64,000 bases of DNA from Campylobacter concisus (GTDB lineage: Bacteria > Campylobacterota > Campylobacteria > Campylobacterales > Campylobacteraceae): the NCBI RefSeq assembly GCF_003048905.1, contig NZ_PIRO01000003.1, forward strand, positions 85,497 to 149,496. Direction: 5' to 3'. A program made the position numbers and the translations under genes. Below, piece by piece: positions 36,824 to 45,280 of the stretch. Numbering within the stretch: position 1 is the first letter of the stretch; the number at the start of each line of letters is the position of its first letter. The notes beneath the pieces are model-generated. The model had not been told where the DNA came from and ran no database searches. It worked only from the letters and a program-made list of their open reading frames with translations.

Positions 36824-39562
36824 ATGAGAAAAATTTTGTTGCTTTTTTGCCTAGTAATGGGTCTTTTTGCGCTTCAAAACGATAAAGATATGTTAAATGG
36901 AGAGCTAAAAAATGGGTTAAAATACTATATCAAAGAGAATAAATTTCCACAAAAAACAGCTATTTTTTATCTTGTTATAAATTCTGGTTCAACTGATGAA
37001 AAAGATGGCGAGCAAGGTCTTGCTCACTTTTTGGAGCACATGGCATTTAATGGCAGCCGCGACTTTAGCAAAAATGAGCTCATTAAACAGCTTGAGAGCC
37101 TTGGTGTGAAATTTGGAGCCGATCTAAACGCGCAGACGAGCTACGATCAGACGAGCTATGTCTTAACGATTAATGTAAATGAGAAAAATTTACAAGATAC
37201 GTTTAAGGTCTTTTCGAATTGGATAGATGGCGTTAAAATCGATCCTAAGGAGCTTAATAAGGAGCGTGGCGTCATAATGGAAGAAGAGCGCCAGAGAAAT
37301 ACGCCAGGATATAGGCTTTATTTGGCTCAAACAAAGGATATTTTTAAGGGCAGTATCTATCTAAAAAGAGTGCCAATAGGCGACATGAACGTCATCAAAA
37401 GCGTAGATGCTAAGCATATGCAAGAATTTTACGAGAGGCTTTATCAGCCAAGATTTATGAGCTTTGTAGCCGTTGGCGACTTTGATAAAAATGAGATAAA
37501 AAGCTTAATCGAAAAAAGCTTTAGCCAAGCAAAAAATACAAATTCTTACATTCATCCAGAAAAAAATATCAGCTTTAAAAGTGGTTTAAATATTTTTAAC
37601 TATGACTCGAATGAAACTGGAATGGAGCTAGTTAGACTTAGCTATTTTGATAAATTTAGCCCAGTTTTAAATGAGGCTGACGCAAAGAGAAATCTAGAAG
37701 ATGCACTTATCGCAAGCCTAATAAATATGCTTTATGAGCAAAAAAATGCAAATAATTCATCAAATTTAAGCACTGATTTTATAGCTCAAACACTTCAAGC
37801 AAAGCAGAAAATTTATAGTTTTGAAACAAATGTACTTGGAGGCGATTTTAACGCAAGTCTTAAAGATATGCTTGGCGTTATAAAAGGCATTAAAGAGTTT
37901 GGCTTTAATAAAGAAGATTTCGAAGATGTAAAAAAGGCGTTTGTGGCAAACGTAGATGCAAAATTTAAACGCTCAAAGACTAAAAAATCAAGCGCTTACG
38001 CTGGACAAATTTTAAATATGATAGAAAATGGTGGCTTTGTGTTAAGCGACGAAGACGACAAAGAGCTTAGTTTAAAGCTATTAAACGAGATTACATTAGC
38101 TGACGTGAATGCTAGATTTAGACAAATTTTGGCCATTTCTGATGAGCGTGTAAGAATTTTTAGCAAAGATGGTTATAAGCTTAGCAAAGATGAGTTTTTA
38201 AAGCTTTTTGCCAAGGCACCTGCTTATAACACAAGCCTATCTGCTAGCAACAACGATAAGAGCCTAGGCAATGAAAATTTAGAGCCAAAAGAGATAAGCT
38301 CAAGAAGCTTTGATGAAAAAAATGGAATTTATACCTATAAAATGCAAAATGGCTCGCAAGTTATCTTTAAGCCACTAGCTACTAAAAAAGATAGCGTTTT
38401 GTTTGCAGCCGTCAGCAAAGGAGGCACATCAAATTTGGCTGATCCAAAGCTTGGCAGCTTTGCAGTGGCACTCACAAATGAAAGCGGTGTTGGTAAATTT
38501 AATAACTATGAGTTATCAAAAATTTTAAATGGCAAGATCGTAAGCTATCAAAAGAATATTGAGGGTCTTACGCAAGGATTTTATGGCTCATCAAGCACAA
38601 GCGATCTTAGCTCGCTGCTAGCTGTTATAAATTTAGAATTTAACGCTCCAAAAGCCGATGCAAACGTGCTTGAGAGGATAAAGCAAAGAGCAAAAGATGA
38701 GCTAAGCAAAGAGCAAAATTTGCCTGAATATAAATTTAGCACCGAATTTAGCAAGTTTTTTTATGAAAACAATAAACGTGTCGCGCCGCTTGAGATGTCT
38801 GATATCGATGCGTTAAAGCTAAATGAGTTAAAAGAGATCATCAAAGATAAATTTACAAACGCAGCCTCATATACTTTTGTAATCATCGGCGATACCGACG
38901 AAGAGAGGCTTTTGCCGCTTGTTAAAAAGTATATCGCCACTCTGCCAAAGCTTGGTGAAGCTGAAGAGTTTAAAGATGATGGCGTGCGAAGTATCAAGGG
39001 TCAGCACACCTTTAAAAGGGAGTATCAAAGCACAAAAAGAAGCGATGTTGGCATAAATATCATAAATTCTGACGCTAAATATAGCTTTGAAGGAGCGATT
39101 AAACTAAGGGCATTAAGTGAAATTTTAAAAACGGCGCTTCGAGAAAAGATCAGAGAAGATAAGGGGCAAACATACGGCTTTAGCCTAAATGCCAAGCTCT
39201 CACGCTATTCTTTTGAGCATTCAGATATGCTAATTAGCTTTACTTGCGATCCTGCAAACACGGACAAGATTATCGCTGAGATAAAGCAGATAATAGCTAG
39301 TATAAAGCGTAGTGGCGCGATCTTGCCAAAGCATTTGGAGGATTTTAAAGCACAGAGTGAAATTTCTATAAAAAAAGATTACGAAAAGCCTGAGTTTTGG
39401 CAAAAGCTCATCATCTCAAATAAAATTTTTAACACGCCACTTTATACGGCTGATGAGTACATAGGTGCGGTAAAAGCCATCACAAATGACGATGTCAAAG
39501 AGGCAGCTAAACTATATCTTGATGAGGAAAATATGGTGATAAGTATAAATAATCCAAAGTAG
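36824..39562 (+). CDS. M16 family zinc metallopeptidase (pitrilysin-like), periplasmic
   Basis: About 912 residues with a signal peptide (roughly 1-17). The first domain has the inverted zinc motif H-F-L-E-H (H68, E71, H72), with the distal glutamate probably in E-E-R near residue 150. Two M16 peptidase units and inactive M16-C domains fit the length, similar to PqqL-type enzymes, which degrade peptides in the periplasm. ATG 36824 is chosen for AAAGGAAA and the signal peptide; the earlier ATG at 36767 would precede it by 19 residues and lies over a hairpin. It could supply amino acids to the transporter upstream. Confidence 0.9.
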   Translation: MRKILLLFCLVMGLFALQNDKDMLNGELKNGLKYYIKENKFPQKTAIFYLVINSGSTDEKDGEQGLAHFLEHMAFNGSRDFSKNELIKQLESLGVKFGADLNAQTSYDQTSYVLTINVNEKNLQDTFKVFSNWIDGVKIDPKELNKERGVIMEEERQRNTPGYRLYLAQTKDIFKGSIYLKRVPIGDMNVIKSVDAKHMQEFYERLYQPRFMSFVAVGDFDKNEIKSLIEKSFSQAKNTNSYIHPEKNISFKSGLNIFNYDSNETGMELVRLSYFDKFSPVLNEADAKRNLEDALIASLINMLYEQKNANNSSNLSTDFIAQTLQAKQKIYSFETNVLGGDFNASLKDMLGVIKGIKEFGFNKEDFEDVKKAFVANVDAKFKRSKTKKSSAYAGQILNMIENGGFVLSDEDDKELSLKLLNEITLADVNARFRQILAISDERVRIFSKDGYKLSKDEFLKLFAKAPAYNTSLSASNNDKSLGNENLEPKEISSRSFDEKNGIYTYKMQNGSQVIFKPLATKKDSVLFAAVSKGGTSNLADPKLGSFAVALTNESGVGKFNNYELSKILNGKIVSYQKNIEGLTQGFYGSSSTSDLSSLLAVINLEFNAPKADANVLERIKQRAKDELSKEQNLPEYKFSTEFSKFFYENNKRVAPLEMSDIDALKLNELKEIIKDKFTNAASYTFVIIGDTDEERLLPLVKKYIATLPKLGEAEEFKDDGVRSIKGQHTFKREYQSTKRSDVGINIINSDAKYSFEGAIKLRALSEILKTALREKIREDKGQTYGFSLNAKLSRYSFEHSDMLISFTCDPANTDKIIAEIKQIIASIKRSGAILPKHLEDFKAQSEISIKKDYEKPEFWQKLIISNKIFNTPLYTADEYIGAVKAITNDDVKEAAKLYLDEENMVISINNPK

Positions 39563-39570
39563 AAAATTAA

Positions 39571-39687
39571 GGGGCAAAGCTGGCTAGCTTTTTAATTTAG
39601 CCTGAGTAGAAATTTGGTGAGCCAAGCTGGCTTTATAAATTTAAGCCTAATTAGAAATTTTGGAGCCAAGCCAGCCCCTAGAAATTT
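39571..39687. repeat. Degenerate tandem repeats in the gap after the M16 gene
   Basis: Two copies and a partial third, about 45 bases apart: GC-AAGCTGGCT at 39574-39585 and 39621-39632, a variant GCCAAGCCAGCC at 39665-39676, and AGAAATTT at 39608, 39653 and 39680. The outer GGGGC (39571-39575) and GCCCC (39674-39678) are complementary, so the region may also fold as a large hairpin between convergent genes. Confidence 0.5.
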
Positions 39688-39703
39688 AAACATAAAGCCA
39701 AAG

Positions 39704-40591
39704 CTAAGCGAGAATATCCTTTGGCTTTAGTTTGTTTAGCTTTTGCACTAGATCATCAAAGCTAGCTCCATTTTCAACCTCGCGCCTGATAAATTCCTCA
39801 AAAAACTCACGTTTTATATCTTTATCGGTGTAGGTCACGCTCTTTTTGGTAACTTGCATAGGCTTAAATTTCTCTTCTTCTATCTCTTCATCGCCATTTT
39901 CTCTAACTGGCGTAAGAGCGATATTTTGAAGCACATCGGCGATGCTCTCGCCCTTTTCATAACTTGTTTTTAGAAATTTTAAAAACTCATCTTTGCTATT
40001 TTTATCAGCGTAGCTCACACGGTGCAACATAGGCTGACCCAAGAATTCTATACGTTTTTTATCCGAGCTTTGCTCGTAATGTAAAGCCCCGTCTTTAAAA
40101 GAAATTTTTACATTTGCATGCTCGCCAAGTATCCTTTCGGCGGTAAATTCCAGCCATTTATCTTTAAACTCATCGATACTTAGATCAGAGTCTAGTAAAT
40201 TTGTAGCCTCACGGCTTAGATAAAGAGCACCAAAAGCATTGTTAGTTATTTTGTTATTTACATTCATTTTGTGATTTTTGATGAACTCATCTACGCTAAA
40301 GCCGTTTTTCTCGCTAGTTAGAATGTAGCTTGCTCGCCAAAGCTTCGTGCTATCAACGAAATTTTTAAGGCTAGAGATTTCATCTTTGCTCGCTCCGCTA
40401 TCAAGGCCATTTATCTTGCCCCAGATAGAAATTTTATCATTTGATGAGTAGCCAGAGAGCGGTAGATGCTTGATATCTGCAGTTGTGGTGAGAATTTCTG
40501 CTTTATTTAAATTTGCGTTTGTGGCTTGGCGCTTACTAAAAGCGTCTTGATAGCTAAAGCTTTGGTTAAATCCATTTAGTGCGTTTATCAT
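39704..40591 (-). CDS. Hypothetical protein, probable flagellar-coexpressed (sigma28 promoter)
   Basis: A 295-residue, mostly helical, charged protein. No family was recognised, and there is no Sec signal, lipobox or membrane segment. The N-terminus is rich in N, Q, S, A and F, which is compatible with flagellar type III export but not proof of it. Upstream is a good sigma28-type promoter at 40610-40635 and an AAAGGA ribosome site, so expression with late flagellar genes is likely, as for the Fed and Cia proteins of C. jejuni. That grouping rests on the promoter only. The C-terminal part repeats a pattern, E-F-I-R-R-E-V-E-N-G-A-S-F-D-D-L versus F-L-K-T-S-Y-E-K-G-E-S-I-A-D-V-L. Confidence 0.75.
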   Translation of the reverse strand: MINALNGFNQSFSYQDAFSKRQATNANLNKAEILTTTADIKHLPLSGYSSNDKISIWGKINGLDSGASKDEISSLKNFVDSTKLWRASYILTSEKNGFSVDEFIKNHKMNVNNKITNNAFGALYLSREATNLLDSDLSIDEFKDKWLEFTAERILGEHANVKISFKDGALHYEQSSDKKRIEFLGQPMLHRVSYADKNSKDEFLKFLKTSYEKGESIADVLQNIALTPVRENGDEEIEEEKFKPMQVTKKSVTYTDKDIKREFFEEFIRREVENGASFDDLVQKLNKLKPKDILA

Positions 40592-40609
40592 GTCAAATCC
40601 TTTAACACT

Positions 40610-40635
40610 ATATCGGCAAATGGATTTAAATTTTA
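40610..40635 (-). promoter_or_regulatory. Sigma28 (FliA) type promoter
   Basis: On the minus strand: TAAAATTT (40635-40628), 10 bases, GCCGATAT (40617-40610). The general sigma28 form is TAAAGTTT, 11 bases, GCCGATAA, and Campylobacter -10 boxes are often CGATAT or CGATTT. The spacer is one base short. It ends 18 bases before the ATG, leaving room for an AAAGGA ribosome site. Confidence 0.6.
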
Positions 40636-40642
40636 AGTGGAA

Positions 40643-40864
40643 TTATTTTTTATTGCGGTATTTTTCAAAAATGGCGATCATTTGGTATGAGTTTTGCGCG
40701 ATTTTAAATTTATTTGGATTTTTGCCAAGTAGCTCTTCTCTTAAAGAGTCGATAAATTCTCTATCTTTTTTGCAAGCCTCAAAGCTCACTCGCCCCCTAA
40801 GTACGGCCATAAATATAATATCAGCAGTCGCATTTATCATCTCAAGCATTTTTTCTTCGCTCAT
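40643..40864 (-). CDS. Small hypothetical protein, possible sigma54 promoter
   Basis: A 73-residue soluble, helical, charged protein (M-S-E-E-K-M-L-E-M-I start, basic end) of no recognised family. Codon use looks like that of its neighbours. The ribosome site is weak. A GG-N10-GC sigma54-like sequence lies 25 bases upstream. It sits 33 bases after the monooxygenase stop, so co-transcription with that gene is the alternative. Together with the sigma28-driven gene downstream it may form a small flagellar-regulated locus. Confidence 0.6.
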   Translation of the reverse strand: MSEEKMLEMINATADIIFMAVLRGRVSFEACKKDREFIDSLREELLGKNPNKFKIAQNSYQMIAIFEKYRNKK

Positions 40865-40888
40865 TTTTTGTGGATTTTGCCCTTTTTA

Positions 40889-40904
40889 AAGCAAATATTA
40901 TTCC
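40889..40904 (-). promoter_or_regulatory. Sigma54-like promoter (-24 GG, -12 GC)
   Basis: On the minus strand GGAA-6 bases-TTGCTT, giving GG-N10-GC exactly, close to the Campylobacter sigma54 pattern. The GGAA part overlaps the last codons and stop of the monooxygenase gene, so it may be partly chance. Confidence 0.4.
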
Positions 40905-41191
40905 TTTACGCTTACAAAATTTACTATTTTCACCTCTTGGCTCTCTTTGCAAGCCTCCAGCGCAGCTGCATTTTTCACCATATGAGCGCTTTTCATATGC
41001 TCTTTTTGGCTTGCAAGATCTTCCCAGATCTCCATAAAACAGTATTCGTTTTCACCGCCCACAACTGCGCCGCACTCGTAGCTTATGCAGCCTTTATCTT
41101 TTCTTGAAGCTGGCACTATCTCTTTTAAAATTTCTTCAAATTTCGCTTCACATCCAGCTTTTAACTTTACATTTACATAAAATCCAATCAT
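40898..41191 (-). CDS. Antibiotic biosynthesis monooxygenase (ABM) domain protein
   Basis: A 97-residue ferredoxin-like alpha/beta protein of the ABM family (PF03992), related to E. coli YgiN. It shows V-N-V-K-L-K-A-G near the start, D-K-G-C-I-S-Y-E-C and N-E-Y-C-F-M-E-I-W-E-D, and a final H-M-K-S-A-H-M strand. Members are small dimeric oxygenases or quinone-interacting proteins; the substrate is unknown. ATG 41191 has AAAGGATGGG before it; a longer frame to 41230 lacks such a site. Confidence 0.85.
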   Translation of the reverse strand: MIGFYVNVKLKAGCEAKFEEILKEIVPASRKDKGCISYECGAVVGGENEYCFMEIWEDLASQKEHMKSAHMVKNAAALEACKESQEVKIVNFVSVKE

Positions 41192-41352
41192 CTGCCCATC
41201 CTTTAAAAATTTTTGGCTAAAATAGCGCAATTTAGACGCAAGTTTGCGTATTACATTACAAGGCCTTTAAACGATGAAATGATACAAAACCCTAAATTTA
41301 TAATTTCTAAAACCAACTAAAAACAATAAATTTAACCAAAATCGGAGAAAGA

Positions 41353-43398
41353 ATGAAAAGACGAGACTTTTTAAGATTAAGCGCATTAGGCGCGGTTAGC
41401 CTTCAAGCAAACGAGCTTGGCAGCGCAGAGCAAGCGTTATTTGACAAGAAAAGCGGACTAAGTGCAAATAAATTTGGCGCATTTTATGTAAGAACTATCG
41501 CAGGGCGCGTGGTTGAGACCGTGCCATTTGAGGGCGATGCTTATCCAAACGAGCTAAATAACGCAGTCATTGACTACATCCAAAACGAGAGCAGAGTAAA
41601 ATATCCATTTGTTAGAAAGAGCTTTTTAGCCAATCCAAACAACCCAAAGCCAGAGCTTCGTGGTAAAGAGGAATTTGTACGTGTGAGCTGGGACGAGGCT
41701 ATAAAGCTAAGTGCAAAAATTTTAAAAGAAAATTTTGATAAATACGGTGCTGAAGCGATCTACGGACAGGTTTATCAGTGGGGTAGCCTCGGCAAAGTAG
41801 GCCACAGCCAAAAGACTGCAAAAAGGCTACTTAACGTGCTTGGTGGCTACGTAAATGAGCTAGGTGGCTACTCATACGGCGCAGCGACTGTCATCATGCC
41901 TCACGTCACTGGCTTCGTCGATCCTGTGCTAGTGCCAACAAAGTGGGAGGCGATCTTAAAAAACGCTAAAACGATCGTGTTTTGGGGCACAAACCCAGTC
42001 GTTTCAAATAAAATCGCCATTGGCGTGCCGCTTCATAACTCATATAAATACTATGACGAGATCAGAAAAAAAGGTGAGAGCGGTGAGATGAAAATTTATA
42101 GTGTTGACGTTTATCACAACGATAGCGCAAAATACTTCAACTCAAAATACCTTGAAGTCGTTCCTTGCACCGATACAGCGATGATGATAGGTATGTGTAA
42201 CTACCTTTATGAAAAAGGGCTTTACAGCAAAGAATTTATAGAAAAGTACACCGTTGGCTTTGATAAATTTAAAGAGTACATGCTTGGCACAAAAGACGGA
42301 TTCAATAAAAACCTAGCTTGGGCAAGCAAAATTTGTGGCGTTAGCGAGCAAGATCTTGCTAAATTTAGCGAAGATCTAGCTAAAAATGACTCAGTGATAA
42401 TTAGTGGCTACGCCATTCAAAGACAAGATCACGGTGAGATGGCGTACTGGGTGCTTGTGACACTAAATGCGATGCTTGGACACATCGGTAAAGAGGGTTG
42501 TGGCTTTGTCACAAATGACGGTATGCACAAAAACGCTGATGAGAGCTATATAGCGCCTAAACTAGCGGCTTTTGAGACGAAGGTGCCACAAAAATTTATT
42601 GATAGCGGGCTGGTGCCAAAGACAAAGGGCTACGAAATGCCAAACTCAAGGCTCATAGACGCGCTTCTAAGCCCAGGCAAGGAGATAACAAGAAACGGTA
42701 AGAGCTATAAACTGCCAAAGATTAGAGTGATGTTTAATGCAAATGGCTCGACTTTCACAAGGCATCCTGACGCAAATAGAGCGATAAAAGCTATGCGAAA
42801 TGTCAATGCTATCATCACTTGCGAGCCATTTTGGACAAGTACAGCTAAATTTAGCGACATCGTCCTGCCAGCTGCACTTGAATATGAGAGAACGGACATC
42901 GAGATGGCAAATTCAACTAGCGAGTATCTATTTGCGATGAAGCCACTTGTTAAGCCATTTGGTGAGAGTAAGAGTGACTTCGAGATCGCAAGGCTGATCG
43001 CCAAAGAGTGGGGCAGGGAAGAGGCATTTAGCGAGGGTAAAAGCGAGCCAGTGCTTATAAACCCAAAAACAGCCGAGGCTAGAGGGATAAAAATGGGCGA
43101 CATGGTGAAAATTTACAACGACAGGGGTGAAATTTTGTGCGGTGCCTTTGTGACCGAGGATGTGCCACAAAACGTCGTCATCGTGAGCGAGGGCGCTTGG
43201 TACGACCCAGAGTTGCTAGGCGAGAAGAGCCTTTGCTTGCACGGAAATTTAAACGTGCTCACAAAAGACGTGCCATCAAGCAAGATGAGCCAGAGCAACA
43301 CCGCTCACACAAGCCTTGTGGATGTCGAGAAATTTAAAGGCGTGCCAAAGCGTGTCAGGGCATTTGACGCACCAAAGATCGGTGTAATGCACGCATAA
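41353..43398 (+). CDS. Periplasmic S/N-oxide molybdenum reductase (TorA/BisA type), internally deleted
   Basis: A molybdopterin reductase of the TorA/BisC/DMSO reductase group, reducing TMAO, sulfoxides or similar. It has a Tat signal (R-R-D-F-L-R-L-S) and no N-terminal iron-sulfur cysteines, as expected for this group. At 681 residues it is about 150 short of the roughly 830 usual. Around residue 565 the sequence jumps from E-E-A-F-S-E-G-K-S to E-P-V-L-I-N-P-K-T, skipping the segment that in relatives holds the R-L-H-S-Q-L cofactor contacts. The molybdenum-ligand serine of DMSO reductases seems to be V140. The frame is open, but activity is doubtful. C. concisus BisA is a likely relative. 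Start ATG follows CGGAGAAAG. Confidence 0.85.
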   Translation: MKRRDFLRLSALGAVSLQANELGSAEQALFDKKSGLSANKFGAFYVRTIAGRVVETVPFEGDAYPNELNNAVIDYIQNESRVKYPFVRKSFLANPNNPKPELRGKEEFVRVSWDEAIKLSAKILKENFDKYGAEAIYGQVYQWGSLGKVGHSQKTAKRLLNVLGGYVNELGGYSYGAATVIMPHVTGFVDPVLVPTKWEAILKNAKTIVFWGTNPVVSNKIAIGVPLHNSYKYYDEIRKKGESGEMKIYSVDVYHNDSAKYFNSKYLEVVPCTDTAMMIGMCNYLYEKGLYSKEFIEKYTVGFDKFKEYMLGTKDGFNKNLAWASKICGVSEQDLAKFSEDLAKNDSVIISGYAIQRQDHGEMAYWVLVTLNAMLGHIGKEGCGFVTNDGMHKNADESYIAPKLAAFETKVPQKFIDSGLVPKTKGYEMPNSRLIDALLSPGKEITRNGKSYKLPKIRVMFNANGSTFTRHPDANRAIKAMRNVNAIITCEPFWTSTAKFSDIVLPAALEYERTDIEMANSTSEYLFAMKPLVKPFGESKSDFEIARLIAKEWGREEAFSEGKSEPVLINPKTAEARGIKMGDMVKIYNDRGEILCGAFVTEDVPQNVVIVSEGAWYDPELLGEKSLCLHGNLNVLTKDVPSSKMSQSNTAHTSLVDVEKFKGVPKRVRAFDAPKIGVMHA

Positions 43399-43403
43399 AA
43401 TAA

Positions 43404-43427
43404 AAGCTATCCTTAAATGGATAGCTT
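43404..43427. terminator. Terminator hairpin between convergent reductase and dynamin genes
   Basis: AAGCTATCC (43404-43412) and GGATAGCTT (43419-43427) form a perfect 9-bp stem with a 6-base loop, between two genes pointing at each other. Confidence 0.7.
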
Positions 43428-43447
43428 CTAAGCTTTAAAAAATTTAT

Positions 43448-45280
43448 TTATCTTAATAGCAATGAATTTTCACAAAGCTCTTCGATCTTTGAAATTTGCT
43501 CTTTAACTCTTGCTTTTAAGCCATCAAGCATTGCTATTTTTAAAGTATAAATTTCATTAAAATCGCTCTTTATATCAAGCAAAATTTTATTTAAAAACGA
43601 GCTATTTGAGCACATTAAAGCTTCAAACTCATAAAGACTAAATGCATCAAGCATACGCTCATAGACGTCTTTTGCACTTGGAATATAAAGTGGTGTATTT
43701 ATCTGCAGATGCGATTCTAGCGTCTTTTCTATCTTTTGTTTTATAAAATAAACCGCGAGTTTGAGCGCGTTTTCATAGTTTGAGGCTAGCTTTATATCAA
43801 GCTTTTCAAAAAACAAAGAGACCTTTTGTGTGGCCTTAAATTTAGCCGTTTCATACTCTCTTAAAAAATTTTCATATGTCCGTCCGGCATAGGTATTTAT
43901 GGATTTTGTTTCGTAAGCCAAGGCTTGATCATCAAAGCTAGCGTAATTTTCATAGCGAGATTTGTATATTAAAAATTTATCCTCTAAATTTTTATAAAGC
44001 TCATTAAATGCTGAGGTTATTGCATTTTCTAGCTCTTTTAGATCTTTTTTGTAGCGTTTAAAAAATTTATTAAAAACCACATCTTCGTAGATAAGTTTTG
44101 AAAAGACTTCGTCGCTATCAAGACTTATTACCTCAAAATTTTCACGCTTATAAATTTCTTTGTTTAAAAGCGTCTTTGAAGCGTTAAATTTTGTCTTTGA
44201 AAATGGCTTAAGTAGCTTAAATACTTCATCGGCGGCAAGTTTTATAACTTCACTCATTTGACTATAACTTAAAGCGATCTTTGGCTTAAACTCCTCTTTT
44301 ATCGCCTCCAGCCTCTCATCTAATGAGCCACTAAATTCATCTAAAATCAACTGCGCATTATCATAAATTTCTAGATGTTTTTCTTGCTCGTTGGTTAGGA
44401 GTTTTACGATCTTTTTTGCCCTTACTTTTATGAAATTTTCTTTAAAGCTCTTGTCTAAAAAGCACTCTTTAATAGCCTTTAGAGCTTCATTAAAATTTGA
44501 AGCTTCAAGTAGGTCTTTGTCATTATTTGTAATGCTAAGAAGAGCTTGCTTTGATGAGATAGCGATGATATCCTCAAAAAGCTCGCCATAAGTTTGCCTA
44601 GCGTGCTTTAGCAAACTTTCAAGCTCCTCCTCACTTAGTTTGTCTTTTTGGTTGATTAGGCAGATCGCTTTTAGATCATTGGCTTTTAAAATTTCTTTGA
44701 TACTTTCAAGCTCACTTGCCTTTGCGGCGTTGTTTGCAAGGCTTAGCCATATAGCGCCACTAACCTTTTTTAGCGTATTTTTTGTCTCTTTTGTGTCAGC
44801 ATCTCTTAGCGAGTTTAGGCCAGGAGTGTCGATGAAATTTATCTCTTTTAAAATCTCACTTGGCGCATAAAGCGTCATACCAGAAACTTGCTCGCCTAGC
44901 TTATTTAGCTCGGCTAGATCGCTACTTGCTAGTAGGCTCTCGTTACCATTTATAAATTTCACGCTTAGAAGTGGCATCTTTGCAAATTTTAGTCTCACAG
45001 CCTTTGCGGTGACTGGAGTTAGTCCTGATGGCAAGATATCTTGACCAAGCAGTGCGTTTAAAAATGTTGATTTTCCACTTGAAAATTGACCGATAACAGC
45101 TATCAGTGGTGGCTCATTTAGAGTATCTATTAGTAAATTTAAGCTCTCTTTTATTTGTTCGCTTATATGCAAGCTAGGATCGTTTAGATCATTTACAAAC
45201 CTAGCTAGCTCGCCCTTAAAATCATTTGTAAAGACCTTAAAATATCTCGCTTTGTAGGCATTTATAAACTCATTAAACAT
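43448..45280 (-). CDS. Dynamin-like GTPase, second of pair (DLP2-like)
   Basis: A 610-residue bacterial dynamin-like protein. The GTPase domain is N-terminal: G1 G-Q-F-S-S-G-K-S-T (residues 64-72), G3 D-T-P-G-L-N-S-L, G4 N-Q-K-D. The rest is long helices forming the stalk. It matches in size and order the C. jejuni DLP2 (Cj0412), which assembles with DLP1 to tether membranes; the biological role in the cell is not settled. It overlaps the partner gene by 8 bases, in line with equal production of the two. It is last of the minus-strand run. Confidence 0.88.
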   Translation of the reverse strand: MFNEFINAYKARYFKVFTNDFKGELARFVNDLNDPSLHISEQIKESLNLLIDTLNEPPLIAVIGQFSSGKSTFLNALLGQDILPSGLTPVTAKAVRLKFAKMPLLSVKFINGNESLLASSDLAELNKLGEQVSGMTLYAPSEILKEINFIDTPGLNSLRDADTKETKNTLKKVSGAIWLSLANNAAKASELESIKEILKANDLKAICLINQKDKLSEEELESLLKHARQTYGELFEDIIAISSKQALLSITNNDKDLLEASNFNEALKAIKECFLDKSFKENFIKVRAKKIVKLLTNEQEKHLEIYDNAQLILDEFSGSLDERLEAIKEEFKPKIALSYSQMSEVIKLAADEVFKLLKPFSKTKFNASKTLLNKEIYKRENFEVISLDSDEVFSKLIYEDVVFNKFFKRYKKDLKELENAITSAFNELYKNLEDKFLIYKSRYENYASFDDQALAYETKSINTYAGRTYENFLREYETAKFKATQKVSLFFEKLDIKLASNYENALKLAVYFIKQKIEKTLESHLQINTPLYIPSAKDVYERMLDAFSLYEFEALMCSNSSFLNKILLDIKSDFNEIYTLKIAMLDGLKARVKEQISKIEELCENSLLLR

